The notes under the pieces: generated by a model
What the model was told of the DNA's origin: nothing
The model's database searches: none
What the model saw: the letters and a program-made list of their open reading frames with translations, nothing else
Part shown: positions 49,191 through 59,820 of the stretch, in pieces
How the letters are laid out: each line of letters opens with the position of its first letter
Numbering within the stretch: position 1 is the first letter of the stretch
Assembly (NCBI GenBank): GCA_013398175.1
Contig: VZRZ01005138.1
Coordinates: 459,817 to 523,816, forward strand
DNA length: 64,000 nucleotides
Source: Climacteris rufus
Lineage: Eukaryota > Chordata > Aves > Passeriformes > Climacteridae
Direction of reading: 5' to 3'
Translations under genes and position numbers: made by a program

Positions 49191-51776
49191 GAGACTCATC
49201 TGGGACAATGTACAGCAGAAAATATCTTTGTGTGCTTTCTAATTCCTACTGTCTTTCACTAATGAAACATCATTAACTACTCATACTGCTGCTGAACTAC
49301 ACAGATGGTTATTTATTTGCTGTTCTTGAAATAAAACGGAAACAACCAATCAAAGTGAGACATCTAAGTATATCAATGATCAAAGGAAATTGTTTTAGAA
49401 AACAAAGTATTGCTGCAGCAGTAGGATTGCTATGATTTTAAAAGTATGGAACTTTTGAACAGCTGATAGCAGTACCTACACTTAAATTTGACTTAGAATA
49501 AAATAGATAGACGTCTAAGCCCTTGTGTTTCATAATGTAACAATTGAATGTGGAGGGCTTTGCTGGACGTGTTTTACTTAATGGTTGTCTCTTACTGGAC
49601 ATTTCAGCTGCCTTCTGAAACATCTGATGCAGGACTTCAGCAGAAAGTTGACAGGTCCTAAGTACAACTGGGTGTTTTTTGGCAACAACTTTTTTTGACC
49701 TTCTAAAACATGAGAAAGACAAAGCGAAGACATACTCCAGCAACAGAGAAAACAGATGACCAAGTCATTATTGATGTTATTATAAAGTTCCAAATACAGG
49801 AGACATTTCACAAGGCATCCAAGCATACTAAAAATTATCTTATAGTATAAAAAGGCAAAGCTACATGAAGAGGAAAGAGAAATACCACACTGCATGAACA
49901 ACTGAGCAAGAGGGTTCCATTTTATTAGAAACACACTGGATGTTGGTATCTTTTTTTTCACTTCTAAAATTAAATGCTGTAGGTAAAATCCTGATTGATT
50001 GATTAATTATCACTTTTATTGATAGTTTGTGGGCGACCAGAGATTTGCTCTATAAAGTCACATCCACTATTTCAACTAGATTTGCAAACTCAGTTCCAGT
50101 GTCTTTTCTGCCATAACCACTCAACAGGTGGTCCTTAGTCTCCCTTCTATGGAAGAGCATCTAACTCAGAGGATAAAATGAATGAGTATTAGCTCAATTA
50201 ATTAGATAGATTCTGGTAGGTGTCATGAAAGAAGGAGAAAGATATTACAGAAGAGAAAAACAGGTTTGAAGATGGCATTACTATGAAGGCAAAGGAGGTA
50301 AGCAAGTCAGGCAGTGAGACAGAGAAATCAGATGGAAAGACAGATATTCTACAAATTGTTAAGAAGGATTAGTACTTTTAGCAATACAAAACTGGAGAAG
50401 ATGTATTTCGATTTAAAAGTGGGAAGAAAGATGAAAAAATCCTCAGTACAATGTGGCAACAAACAGGATTGAAGGCAATGGAAAATGAATGAAACCAACT
50501 ATAAACCAAACCTTCAATGGTGCAAAGCCTAATAAGTATGCCAGAATCTACCAGAATGATATATATATATATATAGGTTAAATCTATAAAAATGCCCTGG
50601 ATTTATACAGATTGTTATATGCAATTCTGTATCTCTGATGTCTTCAATGTTACTTTCAATCATAGTACTTTAACACGCGTAATCAGTAAAGAATGCTACA
50701 ACCACAGACTTAGGAAAAAAAACACAAACTAAACATAACAATGTGAAGGCAAAAACCTGAAAAGTAGCATTTGGCATGATGAGCTTTATATACAGTCTAA
50801 GAAAATGAAATATTTAAGATGGATTTTCTAAGAAAGTAAGAAGTAATTTACTCTAGTTATTAGTGATAGGTGCCGAAGACAATTTCTGAAAAAGAAAGTA
50901 GTTGCAGATACCCAAGTGATAATGGCATTTAGGAGAAACATTATCGGTAAACTGCTGCAGAAAATCAGAGTAGCTTTTCCAGAACAGAAAAACAAAAAGT
51001 CGCAGAGTAGAATGAGAATTTGTACATACCCCTTGTTAAGTCAGTTACTGAGCTATTCGTGGGGTCAGCTAGAAGAGAGGGACACTGAGGTATTAAAGCA
51101 TATTGAAAATGTTGTAGTTTTGGACATATATATAGTTTTTTGGTTCCTAAATTCTTTATCAGGCTTCATTGCAATAGTTTTGATGACAGACTCCAAGGAA
51201 TTTACATTGGCCTGAAAAAATTGAAGTGCAATCAAGTAATGGGCTACCTTCTCTAAAAATATTTTTGCAAACAGTATTGCTAGATCAAAATATAGAAATC
51301 ACAGAAGACGTTTTGAACACTTTTTAATATTCTTCTGGGTTTTGGATCTTACAGGAACATTTGGATCACATTTTCAATTTTTTTTTTCATAGGTATAAAA
51401 ACTTTAGTTTGAAACTTTTGAAACTTTGAAACTTTCGTTTGAAACTTTTTGTTTGAATACAGTCCAGGATTTTCTCATGCATGGCTGTGTCTTCTACCAA
51501 AACCTCTATCAAACATTTTAAGATTTGTGATGAAATATTGTGATGAGATCTGGCAAAAACCAATGAGGAGAAAGTATGTATTTCTTAATGCCCATGTAGA
51601 GTGAGTAGTTTGTTCCCTGACGTGATACTTTATAGAACCATTGAAACACTGACTTCTGTGAAAAACAACCCAACTCAGTGCAGTAGTTCCTTTGTACGTT
51701 AATTCTTTATTATTTTTAAATACTGTTGATGATCGGTTATGTAGGCAACAGGTTGTTTCCTTGGAAGTGACTGAGT
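49191..51776. other. A-rich flank left of the PTBP2 CpG island
   Basis: Noticeably A-rich on the + strand, with few recognisable elements: a GATT-type run near 49990, a short (TA)n at about 50562, and the GTTTGAAACTTT tandem near the island edge. This is the expected location of any antisense transcript from a divergent PTBP2 promoter. Confidence 0.5.
51407..51457. repeat. short tandem GTTTGAAACTTT repeat
   Basis: Four to five imperfect copies of a GTTTGAAACTTT-like unit, with some copies shortened to GAAACTTT. It lies about 320 bases left of the PTBP2 CpG island edge. Confidence 0.75.
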
Positions 51777-52162
51777 AGCCGAGGGCACCGGGCGATGAGG
51801 ACACCCCCGGCGGGAGCGAGGGGCGCAGGGGTGCCCGGGCCCCTCTGAACGTTTTTCCTGAGGAGAAGGGAGGGGCCCCCGGCGCTGGGCAGCGCTGGCA
51901 CCGAGCGCGGGAACTCTCTCCATTCAACAAGTGGTGTCCGGAGGCTCAGCCGCGGACCGAGGCGAGGCGGCAGGGAACGCGGACGGGCTGAGAAGCCCCA
52001 GCTGCCGGTCTGTCCCCAGCGGCCTGAGCTCTGCCGAGTGCCCGCCCGCCGCACGCTCCGGAGCGGCGCTGGGGCAGGAGCGGCGGCGAGCGCACCCCCC
52101 ACGCGGCCCGGGTGCCGGGCCCACCCCACTCGGGGCAGGCTCGCGCCGCCTCACAGCCGGCC

Positions 52163-52460
52163 NNNNNNNNNNNNNNNNNNNNNNNNNNNNNNNNNNNNNN
52201 NNNNNNNNNNNNNNNNNNNNNNNNNNNNNNNNNNNNNNNNNNNNNNNNNNNNNNNNNNNNNNNNNNNNNNNNNNNNNNNNNNNNNNNNNNNNNNNNNNNN
52301 NNNNNNNNNNNNNNNNNNNNNNNNNNNNNNNNNNNNNNNNNNNNNNNNNNNNNNNNNNNNNNNNNNNNNNNNNNNNNNNNNNNNNNNNNNNNNNNNNNNN
52401 NNNNNNNNNNNNNNNNNNNNNNNNNNNNNNNNNNNNNNNNNNNNNNNNNNNNNNNNNNNN
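52163..52460. other. assembly gap (298 N) inside the CpG island
   Basis: A run of 298 N interrupts the GC-rich island immediately upstream of the core promoter. The flanks are extremely GC-rich, the usual cause of such gaps in bird assemblies. The missing piece may contain further 5' UTR exons or promoter elements. Any frame spanning it is artificial. Confidence 0.98.
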
Positions 52461-52501
52461 GGCCCGGGCAGCTGAGGGCAAAAGCTTCACTGGCGCGCAG
52501 G

Positions 52502-52511
52502 GCGCATGCGC
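52502..52511. promoter_or_regulatory. NRF1 binding site
   Basis: GCGCATGCGC is the exact palindromic core recognised by NRF1. It lies 158 bases upstream of the PTBP2 ATG in the CpG-island promoter. NRF1 sites mark many bidirectional, methylation-sensitive promoters. Confidence 0.75.
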
Positions 52512-52520
52512 AATCGGTCC

Positions 52521-52530
52521 GCGCCTGCGC
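52521..52530. promoter_or_regulatory. second NRF1-like site
   Basis: GCGCCTGCGC differs from the NRF1 palindrome at one position and starts 19 bases after the start of the first site. Paired NRF1 sites on about the same helix face (two turns) would favour cooperative binding; that is inference. Confidence 0.55.
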
Positions 52531-52598
52531 GGTAGCGGAGGGGGACGCGGAGCGGAGCCCGGCACTCGGCAACGCTCGGCGGTTTCCGTGCAGGCCAG

Positions 52599-52610
52599 GC
52601 CGCCATTTTC
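52599..52610 (+). promoter_or_regulatory. YY1 binding site in the 5' UTR/start-site region
   Basis: GCCGCCATTTTC contains the YY1 core (CCAT in a GCCGCCATTTT context). In mammalian and avian promoters this orientation is typically found just downstream of the start site and helps to place it. Confidence 0.65.
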
Positions 52611-52668
52611 TCTCAGCCTCCCGGTGCGCGGCTCCTGTCCCGCTGCCCGCGCTCTGTCCTGCTCGGCG

Positions 52669-52676
52669 ATGGACGG
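52669..52676 (+). CDS. PTBP2: PTBP2 coding exon 1 (start codon and first 8 coding bases)
   Basis: This is the first coding exon of polypyrimidine tract-binding protein 2, a nuclear RNA-binding protein with four RRM domains that represses or activates neuronal alternative exons by binding CU-rich RNA. The ATG sits in a favourable context (GGCG before it, G at +4). Met and Asp codons and the GG of a Gly codon follow, then a near-perfect donor, GTGAGT, at 52677. Joined to the 31-nt exon at 54260 the frame gives MDGIVTDVAVGVK. From family knowledge, PTBP2 begins MDGIVTEVAVGVK, PTBP1 MDGIVPDIAVGTK and the long PTBP3 form MDGVVTDLITVGLK, so PTBP2 fits best with one conservative change. A tiny first coding exon followed by a 31-nt exon matches the PTBP family layout. 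The exon lies in a CpG island, as expected for a widely transcribed gene. The 5' UTR boundary is not visible; it probably starts about 60-110 bases upstream. Confidence 0.9.
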
Positions 52677-54259
52677 GTGAGTGGGCCCCGGGGCGCTGGC
52701 AGCGAGCGCACCGCCGCACTTATGCCGCCGGTCGGTGGTGGGACCTGTCCCGGTGCCGGGCGCTCGCCGGCTGTCGGCGGGCGTCTCCGAGGGTGTGGGG
52801 AGCGGCGGGCTTCCCGCCGCGGGACAGCTGAAGCCTGAGGCCCCCTACAAGCTAGGAGCAGGGCAGGAGGGGGCTCAGTCTCTCCCTAACGCGGGCCCGT
52901 CTGTAGGGTCTCCCGTTCAAATGTTTTTTTGCTTTGGGCCGCCCCCTGCTTAAGTGTAGTGCCCGAGACGCCGCGTCTCGGTGTAAAGAAGCAGCGCGAT
53001 CTGCCCTCATCCGTCCCCCCCGGAGCCTCTCGCTCCCTCCTTCTCCCCCGCCTTTGGCGTCTCTGCCCCCGGCCGTGGGGTGAGGAGGGGCGCGCTGCAA
53101 GGCTCGGGTTTGTTTTGGAGCTGGCTGGAGGGGAGGAGCGATGCCAGCGGGAGCCAGATGTCGAGCTCTTTTGTTTTCAGAAAGTGCCTAATAAGCCCTT
53201 CGGTTTCCCCCGCACCCCAGGTAGAAAGATGCCTTTGTATATGCAGTGGACCGGCTGTAAAAACCCAAAGAAGGGAAGGTTGGAAGGAGTCGGACATATG
53301 GGACAGTGAGGGCTGGGATGGACAGACGCTACACGCCAGGCCTGGTTTTTGTTGGCCCTGGAAAATGGGGCTGCTGGCTTTAGCCGTCGTCGGTGTAAAT
53401 ACAACAGCTTCCAGATTTTCTATTAGGTTGTTTACACTGCTTCAAACAGAGAAGCCATCTCTTTGGTATGCTTGAAGCATATACCCTTTCAACTGTGAGA
53501 GTTCCAAAGGCTTTTTATGGTTGTGATTATAATGGTAGGAGTTACAAATCCTGTCTGAGAACTCTAGTCGCTAATGAGTACTACATTGTGGAATGGTCTC
53601 ACTGGTTTTTTTGTGTTTTTTTTTTTTTTTTTGTGTGTGTGTTTACTAAGGTTTCTTTTGGGATTGTGGTATGCACTGTGAGTGGTGATGTCACAACCCC
53701 TAAGAAAAAGACCTTGATGTACCTTGACATACCTGTTGCAGAGTTTTGCACAGGTGTACTTTATTAAATTTCGTATAGGTATAGCTGCCAGTGCGTTGGT
53801 TATTTTTTTGCAAGCTAATTTAACAAAAAAAAAAAGTTTTCATTGCTTTCTATTGTAAGAAGAGTAAGTCAGGCTATGTTGCTGAACTAGCTGTCTGGTT
53901 AACAGAGGTGTGTGAGAAAAGTTCTGTGCTTACTTTTGAATTACTCTATTTGCACCCTGTAGTCTTATATAGTCCAGAAACCCGAGTTTCATAAATAAGT
54001 TTCCTGCTAATACTGCATTGGAGTAACATTTGCTTGAAAGTTTGTACTTTTTGGAAAGCCTATAAGCTGGGGGAGCTCAGTGGCTTTTGTAGTTTTTTTT
54101 GTTGTACTTCCCCAGTCCTGCTGTGTTCTTTGAACTTAGTTTATTTCTCGGGGTATTTGTTGCCTTTTTGTTTACTCGTTATTTGGTCATTGCAATACAT
54201 TGAAAAGTTTGGTTTATAAGTATAAATTGGTTGACTTGTTCTTGTTTTTTTTTTTACAG
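52677..54259 (+). other. PTBP2: PTBP2 intron 1
   Basis: This 1,583-nt intron is bounded by GTGAGT at 52677 and ACAG at 54256-54259. Its first roughly 430 bases are still CpG-island sequence. From about 53400 it becomes T-rich, with a T17 run leading into (GT)n at 53616-53641. Open frames of 90-131 codons around 52.7-53.5 kb cross the GC-rich half in several registers and have no splice-consistent structure, so I do not treat them as coding. Confidence 0.85.
53616..53641. repeat. T17-(GT)n simple repeat in PTBP2 intron 1
   Basis: Seventeen T followed by about four and a half GT units, 615 bases upstream of the exon 2 acceptor. Confidence 0.85.
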
Positions 54260-54290
54260 CATTGTCACTGATGTTGCAGTTGGTGTGAAG
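54260..54290 (+). CDS. PTBP2: PTBP2 coding exon 2 (31 nt)
   Basis: The exon is bounded by a T-rich acceptor (a run of T then ACAG, ending at 54259) and a GTAGGA donor at 54291. Its first base completes the split Gly codon from exon 1 (GG plus C). The next ten codons read I V T D V A V G V K, and the exon ends exactly on a codon boundary, so exons 1 and 2 together make 13 codons. In PTBP proteins the next residues are RGSDELL at the start of exon 3; I looked for a matching coding segment up to 64000 and found none. The segment precedes RRM1 and forms part of the N-terminal localisation and export region described for the family. Asp replaces the usual Glu at residue 7; this could be a lineage difference. 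Confidence 0.9.
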
Positions 54291-54640
54291 GTAGGATGTA
54301 CACTTAATAAATAAGGGGGCAGACTGCTGATACAAAATGAACTACTTTGAGCATCAGTAATTGCAAGTTGGAAGATTTCAACTAGTCATTGTGAGCTGAT
54401 ACCTAGTCAGTCATGCTTTATGAAACAAAAATCCCTAGAGGTAAATTGGAGGCTTTACACAAAAGACTTTTCTAGGCACTGAACTGTAAACAGTGGTTCT
54501 GGATTAATGTAGTGGTGTCAGCCTCTTATTTTAAAGCTTGATTTTGCATATTTTTTTCAAAACAACACTCTCTCATTGTTGCATGGGGACTGTAAAAGTC
54601 ATGCTTGCTTCTCTCCCTCCCCCTCCTTTTTTCAAAACAG

Positions 54641-54724
54641 TTCCCACTGAAGTTAAAAAAGAAGTGACTGTAATGGGACACAAGCGTATGGGAGCTAGAA
54701 TTTGTTATGTAGACACAGAAGAGG
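54641..54724 (+). other. possible cryptic exon in PTBP2 intron 2
   Basis: A long CU-rich tract (CTTCTCTCCCTCCCCCTCC, then T-run) and CAAAACAG make a strong-looking acceptor ending at 54640. Read in the PTBP2 frame, the sequence after it reaches a stop within nine codons; in another frame it is open (PTEVKKEVTVMGHKRMGAR and on). Possible donors are weak (GTATGG at 54687, GTGTTT at 54725). Inclusion after exon 2 would truncate PTBP2. The tract matches the CU-rich sites bound by PTB proteins, so self-regulation is conceivable but not shown. It may equally be a decoy 3' splice site. Confidence 0.2.
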
Positions 54725-57180
54725 GTGTTTGCTTTGCTTTACTTTTTATTTCTCAAGTTCAGTTAGGAATTTATCATATTTTTGTAACAAGGAAAGGACT
54801 TCCAAATGGCTGTTAATTTACTATTTATTTCACGTTTTTCATTAAAATCTGTCACAGGAATTAGATCAGTACTGAGAAATAATGCAAAGATATATGGGAC
54901 AAGAGAACTTTAATGAATGCATGTGAGTAATTCTATTTCAGTGGTAGAAACAGAAGTTTTCTAATGCGTACAGTTAACTCTTCACATTTGTTCAGGGGCT
55001 TTGTAGCTTGTGCTATGTGCCTGCCTTTTCACCTGAAGCTGATCTGTTCTAGCTGCTTGCTAAGCCCAGCTATGTCTAGTAAGGCTCAGTTGCTCAGATG
55101 CAGTATTGGTCCTGCTGGATTTGGACTAGTTCTTATATCATACAGCCAGCCTGTAGATACAGCAGCTGTTCTGTCAGATGTACCTGTATAATGTTTCTGG
55201 ACAAGCTTGCTTCTAGGAAGAGCTGTAAGAAGTCATTTACATGGATTCTGGACCCATCTGGCTCCATATGTTCATGCAGTATTGGAGACAAGCTGAAAGT
55301 CATTCTCTGAATGATGAGCAAAGTGTAGTTATTAAAGTATTTCTGTGGGAGCTAATCACAGTAGAAATACGAACTGGCATGATTGTTTCTCTGTTGCCCG
55401 GGAGGACAAAATGTTAACTCATCAAAACTTAGCAATATATTCAGTAGTTTGAAGTAATACCTAAGGAAGTTCCAAGTCTTTAACTGCTCCATGTGAACAG
55501 CCTTGTGGCACAAAAAATGAAATCAGAGATTTCCTTAGTCATGTCCAGCAAAGTAACAGTTTCAGGTAGACCATGTATTACTTGGATCTTAAATTCTGAC
55601 ATTCTCACTTCAGAAGAAGTAAATGGGTTCAGTATCCTTTTCAGTCTTTACTGTGAGCAACTTCAATCTATGAGAATTTGAGTGTTATATGTCATAAGTG
55701 GGTAGTGCAGTTTTGGAACCAAATTTTAAGATATTAGCCAGACAATGAAATAAAGACACTTCAGGTGACACAACTGTTTCTTTCTGTTTATTGTAGAAGT
55801 TGTATTATAAGAAAGAAGGCAAGACAGGTGTAATGGAGGCAGGGATTAAAATAAATACAAGGAAAGGCTCAGAAGTGTCAAAAAGTTGTGCTTTTTGCAC
55901 ATTTTTTTAAAAAATGGACTTGCTGTCTGGTTTTAAAGGAAAACAGTCTGTGCATGGAAGTGTGAATAGGTAAAGATGATGATATCCGGAAGTAAACTGC
56001 TAAATATGGGAGGAATAACCTGGACTGTATTCTGAAGCTTCTGTGATTGTCTCAAGATACTAGTAAGAATGGGAAATGGTATTTCTCTCTGATTGGTGTA
56101 CACAGTGTGGGAAGCAGTGTAATGCCAGCTTCACTTGTGTTTTGTGGAAGGACATATGAAACATTTGTCCTTAAGTTCTCTGGTGGCTCCTGATGGACTG
56201 ATGTTTTAAAGTTGAGGAATGCTTCACCTGTAAGTGTATATAAAAAATGAGGATTTTTCATCTGGCCTTCCTTTGGCTTTTTTCTTTTTCTTGGGGTGCT
56301 ATGGGAATGTGTAGGGAGTAAGTTTTGAATCCAAGGAGTTGCATCAGCAGTTTTAATTCTCTTCTGAGCACTGCTTTGCTTGTGACTGGATAGTCATTGG
56401 ATGTGGGCAGGGATTTACCAGTGAGAAATCAACTTACCCAGGATATTTTTTTACTCGATGATCTCTTGAGATTTGTCACCTACAGTATATATGCTGATCA
56501 CCTGCAAAACATGTTTGTGATATATTCAATTACACTTAGAGGAATGGATTATGACATGACTCTTCTGTTTGGAAAATCTGCTTTATTTTATCATCATCAG
56601 TCATGTCAATACACATTTGAAAGTTATGTTGACTGTTGTCTGGATGTTTGTTCTCAAACAGAAAAGTGAACATGTTTGTTATATTTTTAAACCCATTCAT
56701 AAAAGAGTAATAGAAGTGAGCTACTGTAGTCTGGGTATTGTCTTGCAATTAAAAGAGGGCTTTTCAGCTTTGGGGAATGCATGTGGTCCAGGCAAGTATA
56801 AAGTAAAAGGAATTCTTGCTTATAGTGTTTCATTAACAGTTTTATAATTTGAGTTATCTGCAAAGGAGGGATAAATTTGAAACTATTGTCATTTATTTGT
56901 ATTGTACACCTGATTTGATTTAAAACATCTTTGTTCATCTGATGTTCAGTCTTCATTTTATTTACATGTTGAGTCACCAGAAATTTACACCAGAAGTTGA
57001 AGCAAAACATAAAATTTAAAATGGAGGTGGAAAAAAAAGACAAATACAATTTGAAAACTTGGTTTGCATAGAGTAAATGTGGGGATTTGTGCAACTCAAA
57101 ATATGCAGTGGGAATATGCTTCCTAACTAAAATCTGTCAGAGGAGCTGTGTGCTTTAATTTCTGAAAGCATTAGAACATG

Positions 57181-57240
57181 TCACAGCCCAGTCATGTTGT
57201 AAGTCCATATGAAATAACTCATATTTGATTTGGGCTGTGA
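57181..57240. repeat. inverted repeat with 10-bp arms in PTBP2 intron 2
   Basis: TCACAGCCCA (57181-57190) and TGGGCTGTGA (57231-57240) are exact reverse complements separated by 40 bases of AT-rich sequence. It could fold as an intronic hairpin but is too short-stemmed for a typical microRNA precursor. Confidence 0.6.
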
Positions 57241-59599
57241 TGTGTTGTTTTGCTTGCCTAGAGTTCATGGAGGCAGGGAAATGTCACTGCACACAGTTCA
57301 TCCCTTACATTAGCTCTGTGTCTGATGCTAGTTTGTGAACTTGCATTGTATATAAGCAGTTTGTGTAAAGAATACTTGAATAGAAGAGAGTTAAGGATTC
57401 CAGTAAGGGTAGTATTTACATAGTTTATCAATTTTAAAAATGTTTCCAGTTCCTTGAAGAAAGGCTACAAATTTTATAGATTTCTTTATGTGTAGTTTTA
57501 AAAATTGTCATATTGTATAAAATGTTTGCTTTTTTGTTTCCAAAAGGTATATTACTGTTCCTCTGCTCTTATTTCATGAGGTCCTTAGTTACTCTCTGGT
57601 CATATAGATTTGAGCACCAGCATCTAATAACTGTACCTTGAATTGCTCTCTTGTGTTCTCTTTACAATTACAATGCTTCAATCTTGATAACTGATTTGGT
57701 GTGATAGAGTCCTTTTCAGCCATTGAATGTATGAAGTATATAATGTATCTTTTCTCTGGATTAATTAAAGGAATCTTTGCAGGGTATAAAACATGATGTA
57801 AGGAATGTATGTCACATGGGTGTAGGAAAGAACTTAGGTGAACTTTGTGTGCATATTGAGGATGATGTCTCCTACCGTATTTCACTGTGCCACTTGAGTC
57901 TAATGGATGATCTTTCTCCTGGTTGGGATGGGTAGCTGTGCAGTAAATGGGGCTTGAACAATTGAGTGACTCATTTTGTGTATGTGCATTGCATGTTTCA
58001 GAATGGCTGAGGTGCACTTCTATCTGACAGGAGAAAAGAACCAATCATTTCTTCCTGGATGCATTATTTGGTACATGGCATTTGGGAATTTTTGACCTTG
58101 TTGACAGTGTTTTGGACACTGGCCAAAAACCAAGCTTCAGCTGCTGAGCGTGGACAGCCTCAGTTTTAGCTAGGAAGGAAGACTCATTCCTGTAAACACA
58201 ATTTTGTAATGTTTAAATATGTGGGGATGGCCTTCTTCCCCCCTAAGTCAGGGCTTCAGCCTTGTCAGTGCACTTAAGAGAGAATTGCTGGCCTGTATTT
58301 AGTTGGTTATGTTTGGGATGGGTAGAAGATGCTAAGAAACAGTGTCCTAGTACTTTCTAAGTTTGCCAAACAGTGAAGTATCACCAAGTCCCCCTTTTTC
58401 CTGGTTGCTGAAACTTAACATGGAGGAATATAGTAGTATGGGGGAAGGACAGTTGCTACAAATCGATGGAGATAGGAACTGGTAGAGAAAGGGAAGAGAG
58501 CACAGAGTAGCAGTCTGTAAGTACTCTTGAATCATTCATTGTCCACTTTGGGTTTTTAACTCAAGTTCTGAGGGATAGTCTTTTCTTACATAATTAGAGA
58601 ACCCTGAACCTTTTTTTGCTACTACTGGGAATTTCTTCATGGTGGAATGTGAATATGCTGTGACTTTTTATTTCAACTGTACACTGTATAATGAAAATAG
58701 TATTGAGAAGTCAGATTCTAGCAAGTTGTCCAAAGATATTTTTTCCCACTTCTAAAGTTTAGTCTAAACTTACTTCAGAAGCCTGTTCATTTCATTTTTT
58801 TTCCTCTCTGAATTTTTTTGCCTACACTGTTGTAATTTCAGCTACTTAAAAAGAAGGGAGTGGTAGGATTAAAAATTGGTATATTCATACTGAGAAATGG
58901 CATGTGATGGTCCGTTTTATTGTATTTAAAATATTAGAATTGGAGTTTTGAGCAAACCTTGCATGTCTAATATAATTGCTAGTACATTGCTAGTAGGTCA
59001 GACAAAGAGGCAGTGATATGAGACAAACAGGTTGTTTATGAATTGGAGGTGTCTTAATCTTGTGTTAGCTATGATGATGTTTTTAGACAACCTTTGTATT
59101 CCATAATACTTAGTTGTGATAGCAGCAGTAAACAGCAAAAAAAAAAAGGTGTGGAACATTATAGCAGTGAAGTAAGACTGAAGTCTGACCATGTTCAGAA
59201 GTTTAGAACTGACATCTGGATTTGTCTTTTCATCAGTGGTGTGGGAACATGTCCATAGTGACAAAAAATAACTTCTTACAATGAAAGGTATCTTTTAACA
59301 GTAGAGATATCTGATAACAGTAACTTCTATAAATTGACTCAGTTTGAAATGGCTTTCATATTTATTCTCAGAACAGCTGACTCCAGTTCTTTTTCTCTTT
59401 GTACCTTTGGGTTTTTTTGTAATGCTCATTCTGCCACTGTAATAGATGTGAAAAAGTAAGGAGAGCTGAAAATGGAAAGAAAGGAAGCATGTAGAAAATT
59501 AGTTTGTTCTCTGTAGTAAGTATGCATCAATGTAAGGAAGCTTTAGTGTACCTATTTGATATGCTTTGATGTCTTTCAGTAATTGGAAATTACCTGTTT

Positions 59600-59820
59600 T
59601 TCATTTGTAACAGAACACTTAGATTTGCATCTTAATTGCGGAGTGGTACAAAGAGAAACGCGATCACCTGCACCATCTCTGAAAATATGCACGAATACCA
59701 GCATGAAAATACCTTTTCCGTTTCTGAGAGATTTGGGCCATGTTTTCACGAGCCAGTCACACTGCATTCCGTTTCTTTCTGTCACTGTAATACTTGTGCA
59801 ACAGATGTTTGGGTAGCCAG
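59600..59820. promoter_or_regulatory. candidate intronic conserved element in PTBP2 intron 2
   Basis: A CpG-bearing block (AAACGCGATC, GCACGAAT, TTCCGTTTC, CACGAGCC) stands out in an otherwise CpG-poor intron. It begins with an octamer (ATTTGCAT in TTAGATTTGCATC). A 77-codon + strand frame crosses it, with a weak acceptor (TTTGTAACAG) at its left edge. Unusual CpG retention suggests constraint or an alternative exon. Confidence 0.3.

Larger units (their letters stand above)
52461..52668 (+). promoter_or_regulatory. PTBP2: PTBP2 core promoter and 5' UTR
   Basis: This is the sequence between the assembly gap and the start codon. It has no TATA box. In order it carries an NRF1 palindrome, a second NRF1-like site and a YY1 site, a common arrangement in TATA-less CpG-island promoters. 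YY1 sites of this orientation often lie just downstream of the start site, which would put transcription initiation near 52560-52600; this position is inferred. The untranslated leader up to 52668 is GC-rich with no upstream ATG after the YY1 site. Confidence 0.65.
51777..53110. promoter_or_regulatory. PTBP2: CpG island over the PTBP2 promoter
   Basis: From about 51777 base composition switches abruptly from AT-rich desert to dense CpG sequence, which continues past exon 1 to roughly 53110. CpGs are frequent on both sides of the 298-base assembly gap. The island extends some 890 bases upstream of the ATG, more than a one-way promoter needs, so a divergent transcription start on the left flank is plausible. 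The many long frames reported across this area result from low stop-codon frequency and from N being read as open. Confidence 0.85.

Noticed and set aside
51475..52953. Long frames up to 257 codons across the CpG island on both strands
   Set aside because: They cross 298 N and follow from high GC with few stops. They conflict with the clear PTBP2 exon 1 splice structure.
52669..54290. PTBP1 or PTBP3 as the identity of the gene
   Set aside because: PTBP1 (Pro and Ile in MDGIVPDIAVGTK) and PTBP3 (MDGVVTDLITVGLK) differ at more positions than PTBP2.
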